NCBI GenBank assembly: GCA_016191795.1
Contig: JACPVK010000107.1
Span: 1-9,268, forward strand
DNA length: 9,268 bases
Direction of reading: 5' to 3'
Origin: Gammaproteobacteria bacterium
Lineage (GTDB): Bacteria; Pseudomonadota; Gammaproteobacteria; SZUA-229
In this document: positions 1-5,780 of the stretch, piece by piece
How positions within the stretch are numbered: the first letter of the stretch is position 1
Layout of the letters: each line of letters starts with the position of its first letter
Program-made: the position numbers and the translations under genes
The notes under the pieces: generated by a model
What the model was told of the DNA's origin: nothing
The model's database searches: none
Seen by the model: the letters and a program-made list of their open reading frames with translations, nothing else

Positions 1-323
1 CTCGCCACCACCGCACCCAGCACGGTCGCCACCACAATTTGTGCAATTGCGCCGGGCAGTGCAATGCGCCGCACGGCCAGTAAATCATCCAGTGAAAAAT
101 GCAGCCCCACCCCGAACATCAGCAGGATCACGCCGATTTCCGCGAGCTGCCGCGACAATTCAATGTCGGCTATAAATCCCGGTGTATAAGGACCAATGAG
201 AATACCGGCAATGAGATAGCCCACCAGCGCCGGCAACTTCAGTCGCAGCGCAATAAAGCCCAGCACCAGCGCCAGACCAAAGGCGCCGGCGAGCGTGGAG
301 ATCAAATCAATACTGTGAGTCAA
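1..323 (-). CDS. YbaL/Kef-type cation:proton antiporter (CPA2), N-terminal part, cut by the window edge
   Basis: Inner-membrane monovalent cation/proton antiporter of the CPA2 (Kef/YbaL) family; only the first 107 codons are inside the window. Visible are a hydrophobic first helix, then LVGYLIAGILIGPYTPGF and the strongly conserved LAEIGVILLMFGVGLHFSL, then a further hydrophobic stretch after PGAIAQ. This order closely follows the start of E. coli YbaL as I recall it. I chose the TTG start at 323 because a GGAG Shine-Dalgarno (331-334 on the minus strand) lies 7 bases upstream and because the residue after it aligns with the beginning of YbaL. An in-frame ATG at 374 would add 17 residues, with only an AAGG 4 bases upstream. 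Family members usually continue with more helices and often a C-terminal TrkA-N domain, which cannot be seen here. It is divergent from the c-di-GMP gene at 480. Family certain; exact substrate and start less so. Confidence 0.88.
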   Translation of the reverse strand, partial: MTHSIDLISTLAGAFGLALVLGFIALRLKLPALVGYLIAGILIGPYTPGFIADIELSRQLAEIGVILLMFGVGLHFSLDDLLAVRRIALPGAIAQIVVATVLGAVVA

Positions 324-414
324 GGCAAGGCTCCAGGGCGGTGTTATTAATAGAGTCGTGATGCGTTTCAACATTGTGCCTTATGAATGCAAAACAGGCA
401 CCCCGATTGCTATG

Positions 415-435
415 GCCACACAGCTACAGTGTGGC
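415..435. promoter_or_regulatory. 7-bp dyad in the divergent antiporter / c-di-GMP intergenic region
   Basis: Perfect inverted repeat GCCACAC (415-421) and GTGTGGC (429-435) around a 7-base centre, followed by TATTTT. It lies 45 bases before the ATG at 480, in the shared divergent region. The spacing suits an operator for either gene. It could also be read as a short stem followed by a T-rich tract, but no plus-strand gene precedes it that would need a terminator. The rest of the 324-479 gap shows no convincing -35/-10 pair; a TGCTAAATT resembling an extended -10 lies at 463-471, too close to the ATG at 480 to serve it comfortably. Confidence 0.3.
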
Positions 436-479
436 TATTTTCTCACGCTGCAAACAATTCCCTGCTAAATTCCTAGTTA

Positions 480-2354
480 ATGGAATCCAAACAGCCACCT
501 ATGTCCTACTACCACCTGCTCAAGCGACAAATCAGCGCTTTGCTGAAAGGCGTTAATCTGCAGGCCGAGCCCTGGCCGGCGTTTCTCGAGGCCATCAACC
601 AGGCCTATCAAAAATTTGAATTTGATCAGCGCACGCTGGAAAACTCGCTCACCCTCAGTGCCGAGGAGCTGGTGCAGGCCAATGATGAAATGCAGGCCGT
701 GTTTCAGGCAATCCCCGACCAGCTGTTTCATTTTGACCATGACGGTCGCATCCTGAGTTACAAATCCGGCAGTAGTCAGCATTATTTAACCAGTGATCGA
801 CTCATTGGCAAATTACTCGACGAAGTTTTCAATAAGGAAATTGTTTCCCGCTTTCATAATGCCATTAACGAAGTCGTCAACAACATCAGTACGCTGATAT
901 TCGATTTCGCGATTGTTTACGAACGCCATGTGTACTACTACGAAGCGCGTGTGATGCGTGTGCGCGGCCAACAGGTGGTTGCACTGGTGCGCGACATTAC
1001 AGAGCGCAAACAGGCGGAAGAGCAGATTGCTTACCTGGCGTATCACGACAACCTCACCGGTTTGCCCAATAACCGCTTGTTCAAGGACCGGCTACAGCAA
1101 AGTATTGCCCACGCCGAACGCAACAACACATTGCTGGCCGTGATGTTCCTCGACCTCGACCGCTTCAAGCTCATTAACGACAGCATGGGCCATAACGTTG
1201 GTGACAAATTATTACAAATCATTGCCGACCGCTTAACCGAAGGCACCCGTCGCCATGATTCGATTGGCATTCATGTTTCCATTGATGCCAATTCCGTAGC
1301 ACGACTGGGCGGAGATGAATTCACAATATTGCTGGAAAAAGTCAGCGGCCTACAGGCCATCACCACCGTTGCCAAACGCCTGATTGATTTGTGCGCCAGA
1401 CCCATCCTGATTGATGGCCACGAAATATTTACTTCCGCCAGCATCGGCATTTCACTGTACCCCACTGATGGCAATGAAATCGAAGCCCTGCTGAAAAATG
1501 CCGACACCGCGATGTACCATGCCAAAAAACAGGGCCGCAATAATTTCCAGTTTTTTGATACCTCGATGAACCAGGCATCGGTAGAACAACTGGCCATTGA
1601 AACCAGTTTGCGCAAAGCCATCGAAAATAACGAACTGGCCTTGTATTACCAGCCACAAATTTCGATTAGCTCCGGCCAGATTGTCGGCATGGAAGCCTTG
1701 TTACGCTGGAAACATCCACACAAGGGTTTTATTTCACCCACCGCCTTCATTCCGGTTGCTGAAGAAACCGGATTAATCACCAGCATTGGTGAATGGGTGA
1801 TCAACGAAGCCTGCAAACAGGGTGCTCAATGGGCCAGCCAGGGCTATCTGCCGGTGGCTATTTCCGTCAACTTATCCGCCAAGCAATTACGCGAAGAACG
1901 CCTTAACGATATTATCGCCCGTATCCTGCACGAAACCGGTATGAATCCGAGATACCTTGGCATGGAATTAACAGAGAGCGCGATCATCATCGAACCGGAA
2001 CGTGCGCTGGCAAGATTACAAAGCATTAAATCATTAGGTATTAAATTATCAATGGATGATTTTGGCACTGGTTATTCTTCACTCAGTTACCTGAAAAAAT
2101 TCCCACTCGACACTTTAAAAATTGATCAATCTTTTATTCACGACCTGGCGACCAATAATGAAGACGCGTCACTGGTTAAAGCGATTATTTCCATGGCGCA
2201 CAGCCTGGGCATGGATGTCATTGCCGAAGGCGTTGAAAACCAGGATCAAATGGAATTTCTGCGCCTTAATGATTGCGACATTATTCAGGGCTATTTATTC
2301 AGTCGCCCGTTACCGGCAAGTGAGCTGGCAAAATTCCTGCCAAAATCTCCCTGA
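480..2354 (+). CDS. PAS-GGDEF-EAL cyclic-di-GMP turnover protein
   Basis: Cytosolic enzyme of c-di-GMP metabolism, 624 residues, with no membrane segment. A helical N-terminus (about 1-70) is followed by a PAS-like sensor (about 70-175) ending in RDITERKQAEEQ, a GGDEF domain (about 183-355) and an EAL domain (about 370-618). The cyclase motif RLGGDEF is intact (277-281), with D225, N233 and D242 in the usual places. The product-inhibition I-site RxxD expected five residues before GGDEF is absent (IDAN), and about 10-12 extra residues precede the motif. The EAL active site looks complete: E405 of EALLRW, N464, E496, E499, D526 and D527 of DDFGTGYSS, K547, E583, E586 and Q603. Both activities are therefore possible; with intact EAL, net phosphodiesterase activity is likely (inference). 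The ATG at 480 follows an in-frame stop by one codon and has no good Shine-Dalgarno; ATG 501 is an alternative. Confidence 0.95.
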   Translation: MESKQPPMSYYHLLKRQISALLKGVNLQAEPWPAFLEAINQAYQKFEFDQRTLENSLTLSAEELVQANDEMQAVFQAIPDQLFHFDHDGRILSYKSGSSQHYLTSDRLIGKLLDEVFNKEIVSRFHNAINEVVNNISTLIFDFAIVYERHVYYYEARVMRVRGQQVVALVRDITERKQAEEQIAYLAYHDNLTGLPNNRLFKDRLQQSIAHAERNNTLLAVMFLDLDRFKLINDSMGHNVGDKLLQIIADRLTEGTRRHDSIGIHVSIDANSVARLGGDEFTILLEKVSGLQAITTVAKRLIDLCARPILIDGHEIFTSASIGISLYPTDGNEIEALLKNADTAMYHAKKQGRNNFQFFDTSMNQASVEQLAIETSLRKAIENNELALYYQPQISISSGQIVGMEALLRWKHPHKGFISPTAFIPVAEETGLITSIGEWVINEACKQGAQWASQGYLPVAISVNLSAKQLREERLNDIIARILHETGMNPRYLGMELTESAIIIEPERALARLQSIKSLGIKLSMDDFGTGYSSLSYLKKFPLDTLKIDQSFIHDLATNNEDASLVKAIISMAHSLGMDVIAEGVENQDQMEFLRLNDCDIIQGYLFSRPLPASELAKFLPKSP

Positions 2355-2377
2355 CCCGAATGGCACTTACTTAAGAC

Positions 2378-2402
2378 TGTGGGAGCGGGCCATGCCCGCG
2401 AC
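2378..2402. repeat. REP-like palindrome downstream of the GGDEF-EAL gene
   Basis: The sequence GGGAGCGGGCCATGCCCGCG resembles the REP-type elements with a GGGAGC...GCCCGCGA layout found in pseudomonads and relatives. Arms GCGGGC (2385-2390) and GCCCGC (2394-2399) pair perfectly around CAT. It starts 24 bases after the stop codon and may protect or end the transcript 3' end, although no T-run follows. A smaller stem, GCGGA-AG-TCCGC, follows at 2416-2427. Confidence 0.6.
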
Positions 2403-2478
2403 TGCTTGATCAAAAGCGGAAGTCCGCAAATGCGCCGCTCCTCGGCAACCGCTCCATGCGTTGCTCTACCTCCTGTGA

Positions 2479-2523
2479 CCCACATGGATGTGGGAAATGC
2501 CAAAGCGATGTTGGAACATCGCT
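2479..2523. repeat. Two adjacent short palindromes
   Basis: CCCACAT-GG-ATGTGGG occupies 2479-2494 and AGCGATGTT-GG-AACATCGCT occupies 2504-2523. Both are perfect, with 7- and 9-bp arms and the same 2-base centre GG, separated by 9 bases. They do not overlap a gene. The matching design suggests members of one intergenic repeat family, but the function is unknown. Confidence 0.6.
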
Positions 2524-2562
2524 GGCCATCCATGCAGTCGTGCGCATCTCGACAACTGATCT

Positions 2563-2585
2563 CCCTCCCCCTTTGAGGGGGAGGG
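2563..2585. repeat. C/G-rich hairpin, 10-bp perfect stem
   Basis: Arms CCCTCCCCCT (2563-2572) and AGGGGGAGGG (2576-2585) pair perfectly around TTG. This matches the CTCCCTCCCCC...GGGGGAGGG type of intergenic repeat seen in many proteobacteria. It is the first of two purine/pyrimidine-skewed hairpins here; the other lies at 2644-2700. Confidence 0.65.
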
Positions 2586-2643
2586 TTGTGGAAGAGGCAT
2601 GGATGCCGACGGGGTCGGGTGTTTAAGCGTATGAAATTTCTCA

Positions 2644-2700
2644 CCCTCTCCCCAACGGCTTCGCCCCCCTCGCTCCGCTCTCCCCGCCAGCGGGAGAGGG
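2644..2700. repeat. CCCTCTCCCC / GGGAGAGGG repeat unit
   Basis: The unit begins CCCTCTCCCC (2644-2653) and ends GGGAGAGGG (2692-2700), so its ends are complementary. The distal part, CTCTCCCCGC-CA-GCGGGAGAG (2678-2699), can fold on its own with one bulged or mismatched base. It looks like a non-coding, MITE-like or REP-like element. No transposase gene is present. Confidence 0.55.
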
Positions 2701-2716
2701 AGCATGATATATTTTA

Positions 2717-2734
2717 CTTAACTTAATGACATTG
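2717..2734. repeat. Solo copy of the 18-bp arm of the nested palindrome at 8090-8213
   Basis: CTTAACTTAATGACATTG differs at one base from the right arm at 8196-8213 (CTTAACTTAATGGCATTG). No matching inverted partner is nearby, so it looks like a remnant or a single end of the same element. Confidence 0.5.
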
Positions 2735-2856
2735 TCCCTGACCCTGACGACACCGACACAAACGAGTGGCGCCACATCCGATTATCGTTTGATCCATATC
2801 ATGATGCGTCACCCTGAGCGGGTGTTAAATCTGATTGGAGTAATACAACAGGTATG

Positions 2857-2884
2857 TTGGCAATCATGCAAGTGATTGTATTTC
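2857..2884 (+). promoter_or_regulatory. Tentative promoter for hsp20
   Basis: TTGGCA (2857-2862), a 16-base spacer and TATTTC (2879-2884) form a weak sigma-70-like pair 25 bases before the hsp20 ATG. The -10 box keeps only the TAT half of the consensus. I searched by eye for the heat-shock sigma-32 pattern (CTTGAAA, then CCCCAT-like) in 2735-2909 and found no convincing match, so heat-shock control is not shown by the sequence. Confidence 0.2.
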
Positions 2885-2897
2885 ATCAAATGAAAAC

Positions 2898-2902
2898 AGG
2901 AG
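2898..2902 (+). promoter_or_regulatory. Ribosome binding site of hsp20
   Basis: A consensus AGGAG sits 7 bases before the ATG at 2910 and fixes the start of this gene. It is one of the few strong Shine-Dalgarno sequences in the window. Confidence 0.8.
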
Positions 2903-2909
2903 TCGTGTC

Positions 2910-3407
2910 ATGAGCAAAAACGTACACCCCATCAGTAAAGAAACCCAGCCTGCCACAACCAGCCGCAACCTGAGTCCATTTGCCGAAATGGAACAGATGT
3001 TTGAACAGATGTTTTCGCCAAACTGGATGCGTTCTTTTAACCGGGATTTGCCATCCTATGGACGTCTGGCACAACCCTTCGCCGGCAAAATACCCAGGGT
3101 TGATGTGATAGATCGCGACAATGAAATACTGGTACGCGCAGAACTGCCCGGTGTCGATAAAAAAGACGTGGACATATCACTGGCCAACAACACAGTCACC
3201 ATCAAGGGCAGCAGCAAGCACGAAGAGAAAGAAGAAAAAGGCGATTATTATCGCTGCGAAATTTCTCAAGGCGCTTTCTCACGCACTCTCACATTGCCGG
3301 CGGATGTTGATACCGACAAGGCTAAAGCCAGTTTCAAGGACGGATTACTGGAACTGGTTATGCCAAAACTGCAAGGCGCACAGAAGCGCAACATCAAGGT
3401 TGAGTAA
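2910..3407 (+). CDS. Hsp20 / alpha-crystallin family small heat-shock protein
   Basis: An ATP-independent holdase chaperone, 165 residues, expected to form cytosolic oligomers that bind unfolding proteins until DnaK and ClpB refold them (family knowledge). The N-terminal arm (about 1-58) contains MEQMFEQMF. The alpha-crystallin domain (about 60-153) starts IPRVDVIDRD, continues with LVRAELPGVDKKDVDISL and ends in the family signature GLLELVMPK (145-153). The C-terminal I-x-I/V anchor is present as IKV (162-164). Length and motif order match the IbpA/HSP16.5-like bacterial class that has a charged loop (KHEEKEEKGDYY, 103-114). It stands alone, transcribed toward the palindrome at 3465, and converges with the minus-strand gene at 3571. 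The start is fixed by the AGGAG at 2898. Very confident in the family; the exact orthologue is not assigned. Confidence 0.96.
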   Translation: MSKNVHPISKETQPATTSRNLSPFAEMEQMFEQMFSPNWMRSFNRDLPSYGRLAQPFAGKIPRVDVIDRDNEILVRAELPGVDKKDVDISLANNTVTIKGSSKHEEKEEKGDYYRCEISQGAFSRTLTLPADVDTDKAKASFKDGLLELVMPKLQGAQKRNIKVE

Positions 3408-3464
3408 GAACAGGAAGTGGTGGCCAGGGAATCTCTGGTTGAGACCGGCAGTGTAGGTAAGCGT

Positions 3465-3543
3465 AGTCTGGTAGGGCGGATAAGCGCAGCGCATCCGCCG
3501 ATTACTGTGGTGGATGCGCTACGCTTATCCACCCTACCAGACT
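3465..3543. repeat. 79-bp long inverted repeat between convergent genes
   Basis: Arms 3465-3499 and 3509-3543 are 35 bases each and complementary at 32 positions, around a 9-base centre. All three differences are transitions. Each arm is also a stem-loop: GGCGGAT/ATCCGCC around AAGCGCAGCGC on the left, and GGTGGAT/ATCCACC around GCGCTACGCTT on the right. The ends read AGTCTGGTAGGG and CCCTACCAGACT. It lies 57 bases after hsp20 and 27 bases after the stop of the convergent gene, so it could act as a two-way transcript end. It belongs to the family also seen at 5570 and 8124. Confidence 0.85.
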
Positions 3544-3570
3544 TCCTACTTCCTACTCCCCACTCGCAGA

Positions 3571-4488
3571 TCACTCAAACTTGATTGACGGCGTAAACAC
3601 CAGCTGCAAATCGGTATCGACCTGATACGGAGGCTGGTAACGCCTTTGACTGGTGCGAATCAGACCAAGCGTAAAAACAAAACGGTTTTTGGAATCCTGG
3701 AGAGGAATATTTTTGTGAAACAATAATCGTTGTTGTGTAGGGGCGCGTAGCTCCTGGCCAAATTCAAAATAAACATCGACACCACTATTCTCCATAAAGG
3801 AGTACCAGACATTTTTTATTTCCGAATGATCGCGGCGAAATGCAAAATAACAGGCATCGGCAATCGCTGCTTCGTCATGCCATTTCAGGCCGGTGCGTAA
3901 ACTCCAGTCCAGATCCATTTGTTTTTGACTCACAGTGCCTTTAATTTTCCATTCCAGTTCCAGCCAGTGATCGTCAATCACCTGATTACGAAATAAATGT
4001 TTATCACCAACGCTCAGTAAATAACCCATGAAGCCCTTGTTCTTTCCCATGGCCGCAATATCAGATTGATAAGTCACCATATTGCCCAAAAATAAAGACA
4101 GGGCATAAGGCTCTTCAAACCCCGCAGTCAACGCTTCCACCATATTCAGGTCAGCACCCAACTGCGCGCGGTCGTAGGAATCACGATAATTGTGTCGCCA
4201 AAAAGCACCCAGCACCGGCATCGGATAAACACTGGCTTCAATCAGCATGAATCGCGGCTTGTGCGAGCGTAATAACAAATCACCGTAAATGGCTTTTTCA
4301 TCGGTGCTATTAAGATGGGGAATAGGCTGGTCTGTGAGATTAAGGTACATACCTATGCTGGTGTAATACGGATCCACTTCTGTTTCCCAGGACAGCATGT
4401 CAATTTCCTGTGCGCGCAAAGGGGCCAGCCCTGCCAGCAAGACACTCACTACAACAGCAACCCAATACGGGCAGTTGCATCGCAACAC
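3571..4488 (-). CDS. Exported protein of unknown function, possibly outer-membrane beta-barrel
   Basis: Not recognised as a named family. Using the GTG start at 4488, the product has 305 residues. A Sec signal peptide is clear: a short basic start (MLRCNCPYW), a hydrophobic core AVVVSVLLAGLA, and a likely cleavage after PLRA near residue 26. The mature part has many short stretches of alternating polar and hydrophobic residues (for example RFMLIEASVYPMPVLG, LELEWKIKGTV, NRFVFTLGLIRTS), which suggests beta-strands and perhaps an outer-membrane barrel. The C-terminus, VFTPSIKFE, is not a perfect barrel signal because the last residue is not aromatic. I preferred GTG 4488 because GAGG (4495-4498 on the minus strand) lies 6 bases upstream; a TTG at 4500 in the same frame overlaps that site. 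It is divergent from the gene at 4569 with only 80 bases between them, so shared control is possible. Confidence 0.75.
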   Translation of the reverse strand: MLRCNCPYWVAVVVSVLLAGLAPLRAQEIDMLSWETEVDPYYTSIGMYLNLTDQPIPHLNSTDEKAIYGDLLLRSHKPRFMLIEASVYPMPVLGAFWRHNYRDSYDRAQLGADLNMVEALTAGFEEPYALSLFLGNMVTYQSDIAAMGKNKGFMGYLLSVGDKHLFRNQVIDDHWLELEWKIKGTVSQKQMDLDWSLRTGLKWHDEAAIADACYFAFRRDHSEIKNVWYSFMENSGVDVYFEFGQELRAPTQQRLLFHKNIPLQDSKNRFVFTLGLIRTSQRRYQPPYQVDTDLQLVFTPSIKFE

Positions 4489-4568
4489 GACAAACCTCAA
4501 GAAAAAAAAGAAACCGGTTAAGATCCGGACTACTATTAGCTTTAGTCCCGACGCTATCTATTTAACTC
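4489..4568. promoter_or_regulatory. Short divergent intergenic region
   Basis: These 80 bases must hold the promoters of both the exported-protein gene (minus) and the helical-protein gene (plus). They contain an A-rich tract at 4500-4513 and the ribosome binding site GAGG for the minus gene (4495-4498). No convincing -35/-10 pair is seen, and no Shine-Dalgarno precedes the ATG at 4569. No palindromic repeat of the intergenic families occurs here. Confidence 0.4.
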
Positions 4569-5495
4569 ATGAGCAAAGCGCATACTCACAGTATCAACCC
4601 CACTACCGAGCTGGAACTCATTCAGCGCAAACGAACAGCCCTGCAAAAGCTGGTACGACTGACAGCCACACTCAATCGGTTGCTGCAGGGTTTACAGGCG
4701 GTACTGTTAACCGGCAGGCAAATTGCCGATATTCCAGCGAAAATTGTCGAACAATTCCAGTCTCTGGGTGAAAAACTTCAGGGACACTCTACCGACACCC
4801 TGAAAAATACCTTATCCACTACAGATTTGCGAATGCAGAGTGACATCAAACATGTATTACAGCTCACCCGTATGGATGATAACGAACTGGGTAAACACAT
4901 TGGCGGCACCGGCACCAAACTGGTAGACAATCTCAACCAGAACCTTGAGAACTATGCGGGTGAATTTAAGAAAAAAGCACAAACGTCCATTGCGTTGCGA
5001 ATGGTATTAAAAGCACGCAACATTATCACCAGGGCACTCAAACTACCCGTACCCGAAGCCTTTCTTGAACAACAGATTGCTGCACTGGATATACGTGAAT
5101 CGGAATGCAAAAAACGTATTCACCGCGACATGCACAGCCTGCATAATGACATCGACAATTTACTGCAGCGTGAAGATTGCCCGGATAAAATCCGGCAGCA
5201 TCTGATGCTAATAAAAAACAGTATGAAAAAAAACATACAGCATTTTGAGTTAGGCAAACAACTCGATGAAATGCCCATCATGTATGAAAGTATCGAGCTC
5301 TCAGCAGCACCACAGGATGTGGCAGAAGTTGAAGCTGAAAGCCAGCCACCCGTGACTGCCACTACCGAAACCACAACATCTGTCGCGCCGGAAAAAATAC
5401 AGAAGCGCAGTCTTATCAGTCGCATCTGGTTCTGGCTCAAGTCGCCCATGAGCGTTAAATGGAAAGACACCTCAGGGAAACATATGAACAAGTAA
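4569..5495 (+). CDS. Uncharacterised helical protein with coiled-coil character
   Basis: Not recognised. The 308-residue product has no signal peptide and no transmembrane helix, so it is probably cytosolic. Residues 12-240 are rich in Leu, Gln, Lys, Glu and Asn with helix-type spacing, for example LELIQRKRTALQKLVRLTAT and RIHRDMHSLHNDIDNLL, which suggests a coiled-coil or helical bundle. Residues 243-276 form a flexible linker rich in Ala, Thr, Glu and Pro. The tail (277-300) is basic and aromatic: KRSLISRIWFWLKSPM, then VKWKD, which could bind a membrane surface or a partner. The ATG at 4569 has no Shine-Dalgarno, and no better start is visible nearby. It is divergent from the exported protein and converges with tpsB, with two long palindromes after its stop. 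It may work with the neighbouring exported protein, but only adjacency supports that. Confidence 0.75.
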   Translation: MSKAHTHSINPTTELELIQRKRTALQKLVRLTATLNRLLQGLQAVLLTGRQIADIPAKIVEQFQSLGEKLQGHSTDTLKNTLSTTDLRMQSDIKHVLQLTRMDDNELGKHIGGTGTKLVDNLNQNLENYAGEFKKKAQTSIALRMVLKARNIITRALKLPVPEAFLEQQIAALDIRESECKKRIHRDMHSLHNDIDNLLQREDCPDKIRQHLMLIKNSMKKNIQHFELGKQLDEMPIMYESIELSAAPQDVAEVEAESQPPVTATTETTTSVAPEKIQKRSLISRIWFWLKSPMSVKWKDTSGKHMNK

Positions 5496-5569
5496 GAATT
5501 TTCACAGGAAAGACGATTCATTATGCGGCTCGCCAGAAAAGCTCAGGGTTAGTCGTAAAATCATGAGCG

Positions 5570-5633
5570 TAGGGCGGATAAGCGTAGCGCACTGCCAATT
5601 ACTCTGGTGAATGCGCTACGCTTATCCACCCTA
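5570..5633. repeat. 64-bp inverted repeat, second copy of the 3465-type family
   Basis: Outer arms 5570-5591 and 5612-5633 (22 bases each) pair with a single mismatch; the ends are TAGGGCGGAT and ATCCACCCTA. The loop core is AAGCGTAGCG where the copy at 3465 has AAGCGCAGCG. The right arm still forms its own stem (6 of 7 pairs), but the left arm has lost most of its inner pairing (ACTGCCA where ATCCGCC is expected). It lies 74 bases after the helical-protein gene, in a convergent gap. Confidence 0.8.
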
Positions 5634-5667
5634 CCTGACTGCACAGGAAACGCGCGTGACCAACTGG

Positions 5668-5735
5668 TGTAGTGTGGGCATTGCCCACCATTGCCACGCC
5701 GTTCAATCCTGCTGGTGGGCAGTGCCCACCCTACA
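5668..5735. repeat. 68-bp inverted repeat with GTGGGCA / TGCCCAC arms
   Basis: Arms 5668-5690 and 5713-5735 (23 bases each) pair at 21 positions around a 22-base centre. Each arm is itself a perfect short palindrome: GTGGGCA-T-TGCCCAC (5674-5688) and GGTGGGCA-G-TGCCCACC (5714-5730). The outer end CCCTACA matches the CCCTA end of the 3465-type elements, so this looks like a relative that lacks the AGCGCAGCG loop. It lies 46 bases beyond the tpsB stop codon. Confidence 0.75.
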
Positions 5736-5780
5736 TTTACCTGCCCTGTCGGAACAGCACAATTCAAAATAACATCCGAA

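Larger units (their letters stand above)
2355..2909. other. 555-bp gene-free gap filled with short palindromic repeats
   Basis: No credible gene lies between the c-di-GMP gene and hsp20. Translations here come from repeat DNA (for example the product beginning MGAGHARD at 2379). Palindromes, in order: 2385-2399, 2416-2427, 2479-2494, 2504-2523, 2563-2585 and 2678-2699, plus a lone 18-bp arm at 2717-2734. None of these stems has the U-tract of a textbook intrinsic terminator. The last 170 bases before hsp20 are free of repeats and should hold its promoter. Confidence 0.8.

Noticed and set aside
99..350. 83-residue plus-strand reading frame
   Set aside because: It is antisense to the antiporter gene, whose minus-strand translation has clear family motifs; the plus-strand product is low-complexity and matches nothing.
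2291..2705. Several overlapping reading frames of 65-117 residues on both strands
   Set aside because: They run through palindromic repeats; products such as MGAGHARD are familiar false translations of REP-type DNA.
2735..2909. Heat-shock sigma-32 promoter or RNA thermometer before hsp20
   Set aside because: No CTTGAAA / CCCCAT-like pair was found, and the AGGAG is not in an obvious stable stem; folding of the leader would be needed to say more.
3571..4488. Outer-membrane phospholipase A or another named porin for the exported protein
   Set aside because: No PldA-type catalytic motif is visible and the C-terminus is not a clean barrel signal; only a general exported, possibly barrel-type call is justified.
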